Source: Novosphingobium sp. SG707
GTDB lineage: Bacteria; Pseudomonadota; Alphaproteobacteria; Sphingomonadales; Sphingomonadaceae
DNA length: 64,000 nucleotides
Direction: 5' to 3'
Assembly (NCBI RefSeq): GCF_012275515.1
Contig: NZ_JAAZQL010000013.1
Location: 1-64,000, forward strand
The notes beneath the pieces were generated by a model. That model was not told the origin of the DNA. It made no database searches and saw only the letters and a program-made list of their open reading frames with translations. Positions 9,584-18,955 of this stretch are shown here, piece after piece (the stretch's first letter is position 1; every line of letters starts with the position of its first letter). The translations under genes and the position numbers were made by a program.

Positions 9584-10234
9584 ATGGAAGAACAGAACCG
9601 GCGGCGTATGCTCGGCACTTTGCTGGGCACGCCCTTTGCCATGGCGGCGGTGGGGGCGGCGGGCAATGCCATGGCCGCGCCCGGTGTGAAACCCGCAGCC
9701 AAATTGAGCCTTGCCGAACGCCTCGACGTGCTTGAATCGAAAGAGGCGATTGCCTCGCTGCTCAACGCCTATGCCCGCGCCAATGACCGCGCGGACGAGG
9801 CGCTGCTGCGCAGCCTGTTCTGGCCCGAATCGACGCATAAGCATGGGCGTTTCGAAGGCAAATCGAGCGATTTCGTCGGCTTTGCTTTCAAGATCGTCTC
9901 GGCCCTCAAATATGCCTGCCACCATATCAGCAATATCAGCGTTGAGGTGAAGGGCGACCGGGCTTTCTCCGAATGCTACTACTTCGCCCAGCACCGCCGC
10001 GACCGCAATGATGGCAGCGGCGAGGAGGATGTGTTCTTTCAGGGCCGCTATCTGGACGATCTGGAGCGCCGCCATGGCGAGTGGAAGATCATCCGCCGCC
10101 GGGGCCTGTCGGATTACACTTCGCCCGCCTTCCCGCCCGAAACGCTGCAATCGTCATGGCCCGCAGGCCAGCATAGCGAGAAGGCGCCCAGCGACGACTA
10201 TTACAAGATGCTGGCCGAGTTCCGGGCGCGCTGA
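9584..10234 (+). CDS. SnoaL/NTF2-like protein with Tat-like leader
   Basis: 216 residues. The N-terminus (NRRRMLGTLLGTPFAMAAVGAAGNAMAAP) looks like a twin-arginine export signal. The rest is an NTF2/SnoaL-like cone (ESKEAIASLLNAYARANDRADEALLRSLFWPE and later FFQGRYLDDLERRHGEWKIIRRRG), a fold used by scytalone dehydratase-, ketosteroid isomerase- and hydroxylase-type enzymes. Function cannot be assigned more closely. It starts 12 bases after the LLM oxidoreductase and ends two bases before the esterase, so it belongs to the same transcript. Export would place it in the periplasm with the esterase. Confidence 0.75.
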   Translation: MEEQNRRRMLGTLLGTPFAMAAVGAAGNAMAAPGVKPAAKLSLAERLDVLESKEAIASLLNAYARANDRADEALLRSLFWPESTHKHGRFEGKSSDFVGFAFKIVSALKYACHHISNISVEVKGDRAFSECYYFAQHRRDRNDGSGEEDVFFQGRYLDDLERRHGEWKIIRRRGLSDYTSPAFPPETLQSSWPAGQHSEKAPSDDYYKMLAEFRAR

Positions 10235-10236
10235 CC

Positions 10237-11703
10237 ATGCGTTTCTGGCCCCTGATCGCCGCCGCGCCGCTGATTTTGGGCAATGCCGATCCGGTTGTGC
10301 GGACCGACCATGGCGCAGTGCGCGGGCAGGCCATTGAACAGGGCGCGGCGTTTCGGGGCATCCCCTTTGCCGCGCCCCCGGTCGGGCCTTTGCGCTGGCG
10401 TGAGGCGCGGCCTGCGCGGGGCTGGCGCGGCATCCGTGATGCGCGTTCCTTTGGCGCGGCCTGTATTCAGCCCGCGCGGGCCGAAGCCTTGCCCCAGAGC
10501 GAAGATTGCCTGACGCTCAATGTCGTCACGCCGGATCGCCATGCAAAGGGCCTGCCCGTGCTGGTGTCGATCCATGGCGGGGCCTTTGCCTTTGGTTCGG
10601 GGCGCTATATTGCCGATCATGACCTTTCGCCCATCGTGCGGCGCGGGGTGGTGCTGGTTTCGCCCAATTACCGGGTGGGCCGCATGGGCTTCTTTGCCCA
10701 TCGCGCGCTGAGGGCCGAGAATGGCCGCGCCACGGGCAATTTCTGGCTTTCCGATCAGATCGCGGCGCTGCGCTGGGTGCGGGATAATATCGCGCGCTTT
10801 GGCGGCGATCCGGCACGAGTGACGGTGCTGGGGTGCTCGGCGGGCGGGTCTTCGGTCAATGCGTTGATGGCGGCGCCTGCGGCCAGGGGCTTGTTCGCAC
10901 GGGCCTCGGTCCATTCGGGCGGGGGCTTTTTCAACGCCAGTCGGCCCATGGCTCTGGCCGAGGCGCAGGGATTGGCCTTCGCGCAAAGGGCAGGGGCCAA
11001 GACGCTGGCGCAATTGCGTGCACTCTCCCCGGCGCAGGTGCTGGCCGCCGATCCCGGCCCGCCCGACTATGGCGCGATGGAGGATGGGCGGCTGGTGCCG
11101 ATGGGCGTCTCGCGGATCTTTGCGGCGGGGCGTCAGGCGCCTGTGCCGCTGATCGTGGGATCGACCAGCAATGAGGCCAGTGTGTTCGGCCTGATGGGCT
11201 TTGACGCGAAGGTCTTGCGTGAACGTTTCGGAATTGATGTGGCGGCTTTGCGCCCGATGTACGAACGCAATGGGCCTCTGGCTGATGCGGAATTGCTGCG
11301 CCGGATTCAAACCGATTTCATCTTCACCAGCGCCGCGCAGGGCATGGCCGGATTGGCCGCCCGCGCCGCGCCGACATGGTCCTATCACTTCGCCTTTGTG
11401 CCGCAGGCCGAGCGCGCCACCAGCCCCGGCGCGCCGCATTGCGCGGATATGCCCTATCTCTTCGGCCTGAAATCCGCACTCGATCCAGAGGAAGCCAGAC
11501 TATCTCAGGCGATGCAGGATTACTGGTACAATTTCATCGCCACCGGCAATCCCGGCGCTTCGTGGCCCGCGATCCGCCCCGGCCATCCCGCGCCGATGGT
11601 CTTCAACACCGCCTCGCGGATCGAACCTGATTTCCAGCGCGAAAGGCTCGATTATTGGTGGAGCCGCTGGATGCGTGAGAGCGGCTCCACCACAGCGCCT
11701 TAG
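10237..11703 (+). CDS. Type B carboxylesterase, exported
   Basis: A 488-residue carboxylesterase/lipase type B. It has a short signal peptide (MRFWPLIAAAPLILGNA), an oxyanion segment SIHGGAFAFGSG, and the nucleophile Ser201 in VLGCSAGGSS. The family domain runs through nearly the whole length to EPDFQRERLDYWW. It hydrolyses carboxylic esters, and in this setting may open an ester or lactone before the alcohol is oxidised by the periplasmic PQQ enzymes (inference). It is the last gene of the rightward operon. Its stop codon overlaps by four bases the stop of the convergent DUF35 gene. Confidence 0.88.
   Translation: MRFWPLIAAAPLILGNADPVVRTDHGAVRGQAIEQGAAFRGIPFAAPPVGPLRWREARPARGWRGIRDARSFGAACIQPARAEALPQSEDCLTLNVVTPDRHAKGLPVLVSIHGGAFAFGSGRYIADHDLSPIVRRGVVLVSPNYRVGRMGFFAHRALRAENGRATGNFWLSDQIAALRWVRDNIARFGGDPARVTVLGCSAGGSSVNALMAAPAARGLFARASVHSGGGFFNASRPMALAEAQGLAFAQRAGAKTLAQLRALSPAQVLAADPGPPDYGAMEDGRLVPMGVSRIFAAGRQAPVPLIVGSTSNEASVFGLMGFDAKVLRERFGIDVAALRPMYERNGPLADAELLRRIQTDFIFTSAAQGMAGLAARAAPTWSYHFAFVPQAERATSPGAPHCADMPYLFGLKSALDPEEARLSQAMQDYWYNFIATGNPGASWPAIRPGHPAPMVFNTASRIEPDFQRERLDYWWSRWMRESGSTTAP
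11657..11691. terminator. Bidirectional hairpin between convergent operons
   Basis: GGTGGAGCCGCT at 11657-11668 pairs perfectly with 11680-11691 (12 bp, 11-base loop). It lies inside the last codons of the esterase, just before the two overlapping stop codons at 11700-11703, where a terminator serving both operons would be expected. Confidence 0.6.
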
Positions 11704-12113
11704 GCCGGAGCGAAACCGGCGATCTTGTGGTCGCCCACCTCGACCGGGCGAAACTTCAGCCGCATCCCGCAGGCGGGCGTCACGCCATCATCATCGACCA
11801 GCACGCCCGCGATCCGCACGCCCGGCGCATCGTCCGGCTCGAACAGGATGACGGTATAGGGCACCTCATCCTTGTGATCGCCCGGCAGCAGGCTGCGCAT
11901 CACGGTGGTGAACGTGTAGGCATGGCCCAGCGGCGAGACCGCCCGCCATTCCAGCCGCGCATCGGGCCGCCCCGGCACCACCTCGGGCGGATACCAGTGA
12001 AACTCGCCCGTTTCCGCGTCCACCGTCACGCGCAATTCGCCCGCGTCCAGCCCATCGTAAAAGCCCTGAAACGAGGGGTCTTCCAGATGGACGGGATAGT
12101 TTGGAATGCCCAT
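11700..12113 (-). CDS. DUF35 OB-fold protein, partner of the adjacent thiolase-fold protein
   Basis: A 137-residue protein with the OB-fold part of DUF35 (YTFTTVMRSLLPG, TVILFEPDDAPGVRIAGVLVD, GMRLKFRPVEVGDHKIAGF). The cysteines of the usual N-terminal zinc ribbon are missing: the region after EFHWYPPEVVPG has none. DUF35 proteins bind and activate thiolase-fold partners; in actinobacterial steroid side-chain breakdown a DUF35 domain pairs with the aldolase Ltp2. It is the last gene of the nine-gene operon, three bases after the thiolase-fold gene, which supports a complex of the two. Confidence 0.82.
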   Translation of the reverse strand: MGIPNYPVHLEDPSFQGFYDGLDAGELRVTVDAETGEFHWYPPEVVPGRPDARLEWRAVSPLGHAYTFTTVMRSLLPGDHKDEVPYTVILFEPDDAPGVRIAGVLVDDDGVTPACGMRLKFRPVEVGDHKIAGFAPA

Positions 12114-12116
12114 GTT

Positions 12117-13268
12117 TTACATCCTTGCCAGAATGGTGGTGGAATGGTTGTTGCCGCCAAGGCCCGCAATCGCGCAGAGCTTTGCCTCCGGCACCTGCCG
12201 CGCGCCTTCACCCCCGCGCAATTGGCGCACCGCCTCGATCAGCAGGTTGATGCCCGGCACATAGCCGCCCGACATATGCCCGCCGCTGGTGTTGATCGGC
12301 ATCTTGCCCCCCGGCATGGCATGGCCCGCGGCATAGAAACGCGGCGCCTCGCCCACATCGCACAGGCCCAGCATTTCGGTCTGGACCAGAGCGGAGATGG
12401 TGAAGCCATCATAGACCTGCGCCAGATCGAGATCGGCAGGGCTGATCCCCGCCATCGCATAGGCCATGGCCGCCGATTCCCGCCCCGGAAATTCAAACGT
12501 GCAGGGCTTCTGGCTGAAGAGCACGCCATGGGGATAATTGTTATAGCCCAGCCCCAGCCCCTGCACCGCCACAACGGGATGGGCCAGATCGCGGGCATAT
12601 TCCACCGAGGACACCACATAGGCCCCGCCGCCATCGGTGGTCAGGCAACAATCGGCCACGCGCAGGGGCGTCGAGATCATCGGGCTGGCGCGATAGGCGG
12701 CAAGGTCCATCGGATCGCGCCGCTGGGCCGATGGGGTGATCGCCGCCCATGCGCGATAGGTCATGGGCAGGGCGGCCTGTTCTTCCTCGGTCATGCCATA
12801 TTCGTGAGCATAGCGGTTGGCCATGCTGGCGAAATAGGTCGGCTGGCCAAAGAAACCGGCGGGCATTTCCAGCCCCGCCTTTTGCGGTTCGCGCGCGTGG
12901 AAAGCGTAAACGCCCCCCGGCTTGGTCGAGCGGATCGCGTAAGGCACCAGCACATGCTTGCACAGGCCTGCCTCGATGGCGAGTTGGGCGAGGCGCAGCG
13001 CATCGCCCGAGGTTGCCGTGCCGCCCGCGCTGTCGGTGACGGCGGAAAAGCGCTTTTGCCCCGCGCCGATGGCATGGGCGATTTCCTCGGAAGGGTGGCC
13101 CGCATATTTGTTGATGATATAGCCGTCGATGTCGGTGGGCTTCAGCCCTGCATCCGCAATGGCGGCAAGGCTGGCGCGGGTCATCATCGCCATGACATGT
13201 TCCTCGCCCTTGCGCAGGAACGGGGTTTCGCCAACGCCGGTGATGGCGATTTTGCCGGATTGCATCAT
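12117..13268 (-). CDS. Thiolase-fold protein of SCP-x/Ltp2 type, probable retro-aldolase
   Basis: A 383-residue lipid-transfer/thiolase-like protein. At the position of the nucleophilic Cys the sequence is VTDSAGGTATSG (Ser80), and where thiolases have the HPxG histidine it reads GGHMSGGYVPG (Tyr336). The family segment QVYDGFT is present. A Cys-less thiolase fold with an active-site Tyr and a DUF35 partner matches the pattern described for the steroid aldolase Ltp2, so carbon-carbon cleavage by retro-aldol is more likely than thiolysis (inference). ATG 13268 overlaps the TGA of the FadB-type gene, and AGGAAAGGGG precedes it. A second ATG follows immediately. Confidence 0.83.
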   Translation of the reverse strand: MMQSGKIAITGVGETPFLRKGEEHVMAMMTRASLAAIADAGLKPTDIDGYIINKYAGHPSEEIAHAIGAGQKRFSAVTDSAGGTATSGDALRLAQLAIEAGLCKHVLVPYAIRSTKPGGVYAFHAREPQKAGLEMPAGFFGQPTYFASMANRYAHEYGMTEEEQAALPMTYRAWAAITPSAQRRDPMDLAAYRASPMISTPLRVADCCLTTDGGGAYVVSSVEYARDLAHPVVAVQGLGLGYNNYPHGVLFSQKPCTFEFPGRESAAMAYAMAGISPADLDLAQVYDGFTISALVQTEMLGLCDVGEAPRFYAAGHAMPGGKMPINTSGGHMSGGYVPGINLLIEAVRQLRGGEGARQVPEAKLCAIAGLGGNNHSTTILARM

Positions 13269-15337
13269 GCGTTGAACCCCTTTCCTGCGGCCACCAGCCG
13301 TTCGATCAAGGGCGAAGGCGCAAAGCCTGCCCCATGCGCGGCCTCCAGCGCGCGCAGCTTTTCGAGCACATTGGGCAGCCCTTGCAGATCGGCCCAGAAC
13401 ATCGGCCCGCCGCGATATTTGGGCCAGCCATAGCCGGTGATCCACACGATATCGACATCGCTGGCCCGCGCGGCGATGGCCTCGTCCAGGATCCTGGCGC
13501 CTTCATTGACCATGGCGAAGAGGATGCGGTCGTGGATTTCCTCTTCGGAAATCTCGCGCCTTGTGATGCCCTGCTTGGCCGCAAAGCCCTCGATCACCTC
13601 CATGGCGATGGGCGAAGGCGTGGCATTGCGCTTTTCGTCATAATCGTAATAGCCGCCGCGCGTTTTCTGCCCATGGCGGCCCATTTCGTTCAGGATCTCG
13701 CGCACATTGGCCGAGGCGGTCGTCGCCCGGTTCCAGCCCACGTCGAGGCCCACCAGATCGCGCATCTGGAAATGGCCCATCGCAAAGCCGAAATCATACA
13801 GCACCTTGTCGATGGCCCATGGCGTCGCGCCCTCCAGCGCCAGCGCGTCGGCCTGCACATTGCGCGCGGCTAGAATGCGATTGCCGACAAAGCCAAAGCC
13901 ATTGCCGCAAAGCACGCCGATCTTGCCGATGGTTTTGGCCAGCTTCATCGCTGTCGCATAGACAGCGGGCAGCGTGTGTTTGGTGCGCACCACCTCCAGC
14001 AATTTCATGACATTGGCGGGCGAGAAGAAATGCAGGCCCAGCACATATTCGGGCCGCCCCGTCACACCGGCAATGTCGTCAATATCCAGATAGGACGTGT
14101 TGGTGGCCAGCATCGCGCCCGGCTTGGCAATCGCATCCAGACGGCGGAAAATCTCCTGCTTCACATCAAGCTGTTCAAACACCGCCTCGATCACCAGATC
14201 GACCTCCGCGAGATCCTCCAGCGCCAGAGTCCCGTGGATCAGGCCCATGCGCGTCTCGACATCCTCCGCCTTCATCTTGCCCTTGGCGGCGGTCGTCTCG
14301 TAATTCTTGCGGATTATGCCAAGGCCCCGGTCCAGCGCCTCCTGCGTGGTTTCGACCAAAGTGACGGGGATGCCGACATTGGCGAAATTCATTGCAATGC
14401 CGCCGCCCATCGTGCCCGCCCCGATCACGCCCACGCGCGCGACGGGCAGGGTGGACGTATCGGCGGGCACATCGACCTTGGCGGCCTGACGCTCGGCAAA
14501 GAAAACGTGGCGCTGGGCAGCGGACTGGCTGTCGGCCATCAACTGGTCAAACAGCGAGCGTTCGTATTTCAGCGCCTCGTCAAAGGGCAGATCCGAAAGG
14601 GTCGCCTCGATGCAGCGGATGTTATACTCGGGCGCCAGAAAACCGCGGAACTTCTTGGCATTGGCGCGGCGGAAATCGTCAAAGATCGCCGGATTGGCGC
14701 GGGCCTCCTCCAGCTTGTCCGCCTTGTCGCGCACCTTCACCAAGGGGCGATTTTCATCCAGCACCCGGTTCGCAAAAGCCAGCGCATCGGAGCGCAGATT
14801 GCCTTCGCTGGCCAGCTCATCAACCAGCCCCATCGCCAGCGCCGCCTTGGCCGAAACCGGCTCGCCGCTCGTCACCATCTCCAGCGCCTTGGCCACGCCC
14901 ACCACGCGGGGCAGGCGCTGTGTGCCGCCGGCACCCGGCAGCAGGCCCAGCTTAACCTCCGGCAATCCGCATTTGGCCGAGGGCACCGCGATCCGGTAAT
15001 GCGCCACCAGCGCCAGTTCCAGCCCGCCGCCCAGCGCCGTGCCATGGATCGCGGCGATTACCGGCTTGGGGCTGTTCTCCAGCAGTTTTTGCAGATCGCG
15101 CAGCGAGGGTTCCCACTGCGGCTTGCCAAATTCGGAAATGTCGGCCCCGGCAAAGAAGGTGCGTCCTTCGCAGATCACCAGCACCGCGCCCACGGCATCA
15201 TCGGCAATCGCGGCCTCAAACGCATGGGCCACGCCCTGACGCACCGCATTGGACAGCGCATTGACCGGCGGCGAGTTGACCGTGATGATTCCAATCCGCC
15301 CTTCGACCGTCAAAGTCGTGACATCATTGACCTTCAT
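13265..15337 (-). CDS. Bifunctional enoyl-CoA hydratase / 3-hydroxyacyl-CoA dehydrogenase
   Basis: A 690-residue fusion. Residues about 1-190 are a crotonase with both catalytic glutamates in place ([10 protein letters not shown] and [16 protein letters not shown]). From about 295 comes an NAD-binding 3-hydroxyacyl-CoA dehydrogenase ([21 protein letters not shown]), with its C-terminal domains to the end. The length and order match the shorter multifunctional type rather than the 715-residue FadB. It hydrates a 2-enoyl-CoA and oxidises the product to 3-ketoacyl-CoA. The start overlaps the end of PQQ dehydrogenase 2 by 14 bases, and the end overlaps the thiolase-fold gene start, so all are translated from one message. 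Confidence 0.93.
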   Translation of the reverse strand: MKVNDVTTLTVEGRIGIITVNSPPVNALSNAVRQGVAHAFEAAIADDAVGAVLVICEGRTFFAGADISEFGKPQWEPSLRDLQKLLENSPKPVIAAIHGTALGGGLELALVAHYRIAVPSAKCGLPEVKLGLLPGAGGTQRLPRVVGVAKALEMVTSGEPVSAKAALAMGLVDELASEGNLRSDALAFANRVLDENRPLVKVRDKADKLEEARANPAIFDDFRRANAKKFRGFLAPEYNIRCIEATLSDLPFDEALKYERSLFDQLMADSQSAAQRHVFFAERQAAKVDVPADTSTLPVARVGVIGAGTMGGGIAMNFANVGIPVTLVETTQEALDRGLGIIRKNYETTAAKGKMKAEDVETRMGLIHGTLALEDLAEVDLVIEAVFEQLDVKQEIFRRLDAIAKPGAMLATNTSYLDIDDIAGVTGRPEYVLGLHFFSPANVMKLLEVVRTKHTLPAVYATAMKLAKTIGKIGVLCGNGFGFVGNRILAARNVQADALALEGATPWAIDKVLYDFGFAMGHFQMRDLVGLDVGWNRATTASANVREILNEMGRHGQKTRGGYYDYDEKRNATPSPIAMEVIEGFAAKQGITRREISEEEIHDRILFAMVNEGARILDEAIAARASDVDIVWITGYGWPKYRGGPMFWADLQGLPNVLEKLRALEAAHGAGFAPSPLIERLVAAGKGFNA

Positions 15338-17381
15338 GCAAACCTCTGTTCACTTGCTGGCCCGGCTTGGCGGAAAGCCGCTCGCGGGCGCGTTGACGGA
15401 TGTAGTGGCGCAGATCCTCGATCTCGCCATCGCTCAATTCTTCAAATTGCGGCATGCCCCGTTCGCGCAGCAGCCCGTCATGCAGCACCGCGCGGAACGA
15501 GGCTGCGTCCATGGCAATCGGTGATTGGGCCAGATCGGGGGCCGTGCCGCCTGAAACCGTGGCTGCGCCGTGACAGATCGAGCAGCGCTGGGCAAAAGCG
15601 CCATTGCCCGCCGAAACGCGCGAGGCCACGGGCGCAAAACCCGGATCGTCCAGCACCGGCGTTTCCACCTGTGCCGCGCGGGGCAGGCGCGCCCGCCCGC
15701 CAAGGGCAAAGGTCAAGAGGCGCCATTGTTGCGTCCGGTAATTCCATTCGCGCGGCAGGCCGGTGGCGCTGGAAAAACGCGCGCCTGCGATCACGCTGAC
15801 ATATTGGCGGCCATGCGCGCGATAGGTGATCGGCTGGGCCATCACCGCCGTTTGCGCGTTGAAGGACCATAATTTCTTGCCCGTTGCTGCGGCATAGGCA
15901 TCAAACGTGCCCCCCGCATTGCCCGCAAACAGCAATCCGCCCGCCGTGCTGGCCGTGCCGCCCCCGCCGCGAATGCCGGGCATGGGGATGCGCCAGGCCT
16001 CGCTCTGCGTTGCCGGGTTCCATGCCAGCAGGAAGCTGGTGGCCGCGCGATCAGGCGCCACGCCGGGCGGCGGCGCGCCCGTGCCGGTGGACAGGCGTTG
16101 CCCATCCAGATGCCGCCAGCCTGCCAGCCCGCTTTCCGGATCGACGTAAACCCGCCCCTGATCCATCGTCGGGATATAGAGCAGCCCGGTGGCCGGGTTA
16201 TAGCTCATCGCCTCGATATTATGCGCGCCAAAGGGGGAGGGATAGACCACAGCAGGCCGTCCATCGGGATAGCGCGCCTCGGGGTTTTCGATCGGGCGGC
16301 CCGATGGAATGTCGATCCCCTTGGCCCAATTGACCGGAACGATATTCTTGGCCGAGATCAGCTTGCCGCTTTCCCGGTCGATCACATAGACAAAGCCGTT
16401 CTTGGGGGCGTGCATCAATACCGGGCGCTTCCGCCCACCCACCACCATGTCGGTGAGTTCGATGTCCATCGCGGAATTGAAATCCCACGTCTCGCCCGGA
16501 TTGGTCTGATAGTGCCAGACATATTCGCCCGTATCGGCATCCAGCGCGACGATGGAGCAGAGGAACAGATTGTCGCCCCCGCCGGGCGAGCGGATCTTGC
16601 GGTTCCATGGGCTGCCATTGCCGATGCCGATATAGATCCGGTTGAAACGCGGATCATAGGCCATCGCGTTCCACACCGTGCCGCCGCCGCCATAGCGCCA
16701 CCATTCGCCGTTCCACGTCTTGGCCGCCATTTCCATGGCCTTGTTTTCAAAGCCCTTCGCCGGATCGCCGGGGACGGTGTAGAAACGCCAGAGCTGCTTG
16801 CCGGTCTTTTGATCATAGGCCGTCACATAGCCGCGGATGGGCGCGAAATCGGCCCCGCCATGGCCGATGATGACCTTGCCGCGAAACACCCATGGCGGGC
16901 CGGAGATATAGCGTTCATCGTCGGGCTGGATGGTCATGCTCTGCCATGCCGGATGCCCGGTTTTGGCATTGAGCGCGATCAGGCGGCCATCCATCGTGCC
17001 GAAGAAGATCTGGCCCTTGTCATAGGCCAACCCGCGAATGCCCCATGCCCCGCGCATCTTGTGGCCGGCCACTTTCCAAGTCTGCGCATCGTAATGCCAC
17101 AGTTCCCGGCCCGTTGCGGCATCGACCGCGCGGATATGGCTGAGGCCCGAGGCGTAATAGACCACACCATCGACGGCGATGGGGGCCGACAGCGCGCTGC
17201 CCCCGTCATTGATGTCCTTGTACCATGCCAGGCCAAGCTGTTTGACATTGCCCGCGTTGATCTGGGCCAGCGGGCTGTAGTGGTTTTCATCCGGCCCGCC
17301 ATAAGAGGCCCAATTCACATCGGGCGCAGAGGGCGCGGCGGCCAGCAGGGCGAGCGGCGCAAGAGCGGCGAAACGACGCAT
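15324..17381 (-). CDS. PQQ-dependent alcohol dehydrogenase with cytochrome c domain 2
   Basis: 685 residues, a close paralogue of the protein at 1521-3590: same NHYSPLAQINAGNVKQLGLAW opening, propeller and C-terminal heme site (C600-S-I-C603-H604). It has a signal peptide (RRFAALAPLALLAAAPS), so it is periplasmic. Calcium-type metal residues are visible (GIGNGSPWN and TWDFN). As in paralogue 1, the lanthanide-type extra Asp and the vicinal Cys pair are absent (RGAWGIRGLAY). GGAGG precedes ATG 17381. It lies between acyl-CoA synthetase and FadB-type genes, so its alcohol product probably continues to an acid that is then CoA-activated inside the cell. Confidence 0.93.
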   Translation of the reverse strand: MRRFAALAPLALLAAAPSAPDVNWASYGGPDENHYSPLAQINAGNVKQLGLAWYKDINDGGSALSAPIAVDGVVYYASGLSHIRAVDAATGRELWHYDAQTWKVAGHKMRGAWGIRGLAYDKGQIFFGTMDGRLIALNAKTGHPAWQSMTIQPDDERYISGPPWVFRGKVIIGHGGADFAPIRGYVTAYDQKTGKQLWRFYTVPGDPAKGFENKAMEMAAKTWNGEWWRYGGGGTVWNAMAYDPRFNRIYIGIGNGSPWNRKIRSPGGGDNLFLCSIVALDADTGEYVWHYQTNPGETWDFNSAMDIELTDMVVGGRKRPVLMHAPKNGFVYVIDRESGKLISAKNIVPVNWAKGIDIPSGRPIENPEARYPDGRPAVVYPSPFGAHNIEAMSYNPATGLLYIPTMDQGRVYVDPESGLAGWRHLDGQRLSTGTGAPPPGVAPDRAATSFLLAWNPATQSEAWRIPMPGIRGGGGTASTAGGLLFAGNAGGTFDAYAAATGKKLWSFNAQTAVMAQPITYRAHGRQYVSVIAGARFSSATGLPREWNYRTQQWRLLTFALGGRARLPRAAQVETPVLDDPGFAPVASRVSAGNGAFAQRCSICHGAATVSGGTAPDLAQSPIAMDAASFRAVLHDGLLRERGMPQFEELSDGEIEDLRHYIRQRARERLSAKPGQQVNRGLHEGQ

Positions 17382-17386
17382 GGGGA

Positions 17387-18925
17387 TCAGCCTCCGATGG
17401 TGCGGTCTGTGGGCCAGAAGCGGGCGCGCAGGGCTTTCTTGTTGACCTTGCCCATGGCGGTGCGGCCGATGTCATCGACCATCTCGTATCCTCGCGGGCA
17501 TTTGTATCCGGCCAAGGAGGCGCGGCAGAAGGTGTTGAGTTCCTCCGCGCTTGGCGGATCGGCGGGATCGGCGGGGATGACCAGCGCGCGCGCCTCCTCG
17601 CCCATTTCCGCATTGGGGGCCGAAACCACCGCGACATCGCCCACCTTGGGGTGGGTAAGGAGGACATGCTCGGCCTCGGCGGGATAGATGTTGACCCCGC
17701 CCGAGACGATCATGTCGGAAACCCGGTCGGTGATGAAAAGATAGCCTTCCTCATCGACATAGCCCATCTCGCCCAGTGTAAAGACGCCCGGCGCGATATG
17801 GGCGGCGGCGGTCTTTTCCGGGTCGCCGCGATAGATGATGCCATGGCCCGATGTGTCGCGGAAATAGACCTGCCCGACCTGATGCGGGGGGAGAGGCGCG
17901 CCATCATCGCCTACGATCACCGTTTCAAACGGAGCCAGCGCGCGGCCCACCGATCCGGGGCGCGCCAGCCATTCGGGCGAGGTGATGAAGGTGGTCGATC
18001 CCGCCTCTGTCCCGCCATAGGCTTCGACCAGCACAGGGCCAAACCAGTCGATCATCGCCTTCTTCACATCGCGCGGACAGGCAGCACCCGTGTGGGCCAG
18101 ACGCTTCATGCTCGACACATCATAGCGCGCGCGGACCTCTGCGGGCAGGGCCAGCATCCGCTGGAAATGGGTTGGCACCATCACCGAACCGGCGATGCGG
18201 TGCTGTTCGATCAGGGCCAAGGCGCGCTCGGCGTCGAAATGGCCCATGACGATCACACTGCCCCCGGCAAAGACGTTGCGCGCCATGCCCAGAGGCCCGG
18301 TGTGATAAAGCGGCCCCACCACCAGCCCCGGCGAGGGCGTGACCCGCGCGCGCAAAGTTTCGGCCAGCGCCTGAAGTGTGGGCACGCGGGGGAAATATTG
18401 CGGCGGTGTCTCGGTGGCCTTGGGGCGGCCCGTGGTGCCCGATGTGTAATGCAGATGGGGCAGGGGCGCGCGGCTGGCGTCGGGCTCGGTGCCGGGCGCG
18501 GCGGCGATCCAGTCCTCCCATGCGATCAAACCGGGGCGCGGGGCGCAGCGCCATCCGATCACGGTGTCGATCCCCGCTTCGGCGGCGGCGGCCATCCCGG
18601 CCTCCACCGTTTCGGGGCCGACCAGCACGGCAATCGCGCCGGAATCCTTGAAAATATAGGCCGCCTCTGCCGCCGTCAGGTGAAAGCTCACTGGAACGCT
18701 GGAAATGCCTGCCTCGATACAGGCGACATAGGCGATCGCCACTTCGGCGGCGTTCTGGGCAAAGACCGCCACGCGGCGTTCGCCGGTAAACGGCAGGCCA
18801 TCAAGCGCATTCGCCGCATGGTTCAAAACCGGATCAAGCGCATTCCAGCTATAGGCTACGCGTTCATCGGCCAGCGCGAGTTCCTCGCGTTTGTCCGCCG
18901 CAATGGCGGCAAGGGTCAGCGACAT
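17387..18925 (-). CDS. AMP-dependent acyl-CoA synthetase/ligase
   Basis: A 512-residue ANL-family enzyme. The P-loop-like A3 motif is LHYTSGTTGRPKAT, the A5 region is VEAYGGTEAGS, and the hinge and core A8 region is YLFITDRVSDMIVSGGVNIYPAEAEH. The C-terminal catalytic Lys is in GKVNKKALR. It activates a carboxylic acid to its CoA ester through an acyl-adenylate; chain type is not readable. It is cytosolic. AAAGGA precedes ATG 18925. It ends five bases before PQQ dehydrogenase 2. It is the only adenylate-forming CoA ligase in the window, the other CoA-loading enzymes being CaiB-type transferases. Confidence 0.92.
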   Translation of the reverse strand: MSLTLAAIAADKREELALADERVAYSWNALDPVLNHAANALDGLPFTGERRVAVFAQNAAEVAIAYVACIEAGISSVPVSFHLTAAEAAYIFKDSGAIAVLVGPETVEAGMAAAAEAGIDTVIGWRCAPRPGLIAWEDWIAAAPGTEPDASRAPLPHLHYTSGTTGRPKATETPPQYFPRVPTLQALAETLRARVTPSPGLVVGPLYHTGPLGMARNVFAGGSVIVMGHFDAERALALIEQHRIAGSVMVPTHFQRMLALPAEVRARYDVSSMKRLAHTGAACPRDVKKAMIDWFGPVLVEAYGGTEAGSTTFITSPEWLARPGSVGRALAPFETVIVGDDGAPLPPHQVGQVYFRDTSGHGIIYRGDPEKTAAAHIAPGVFTLGEMGYVDEEGYLFITDRVSDMIVSGGVNIYPAEAEHVLLTHPKVGDVAVVSAPNAEMGEEARALVIPADPADPPSAEELNTFCRASLAGYKCPRGYEMVDDIGRTAMGKVNKKALRARFWPTDRTIGG

Positions 18926-18955
18926 GGAGCGTCCTTTCGGATAATGGATCGCGCG

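Noticed and set aside
12117-13268. Ordinary acetyl-CoA acetyltransferase
   Set aside because: Both the nucleophilic Cys and the HPxG His are replaced, and the DUF35 partner points to the Ltp2-type aldolase group.
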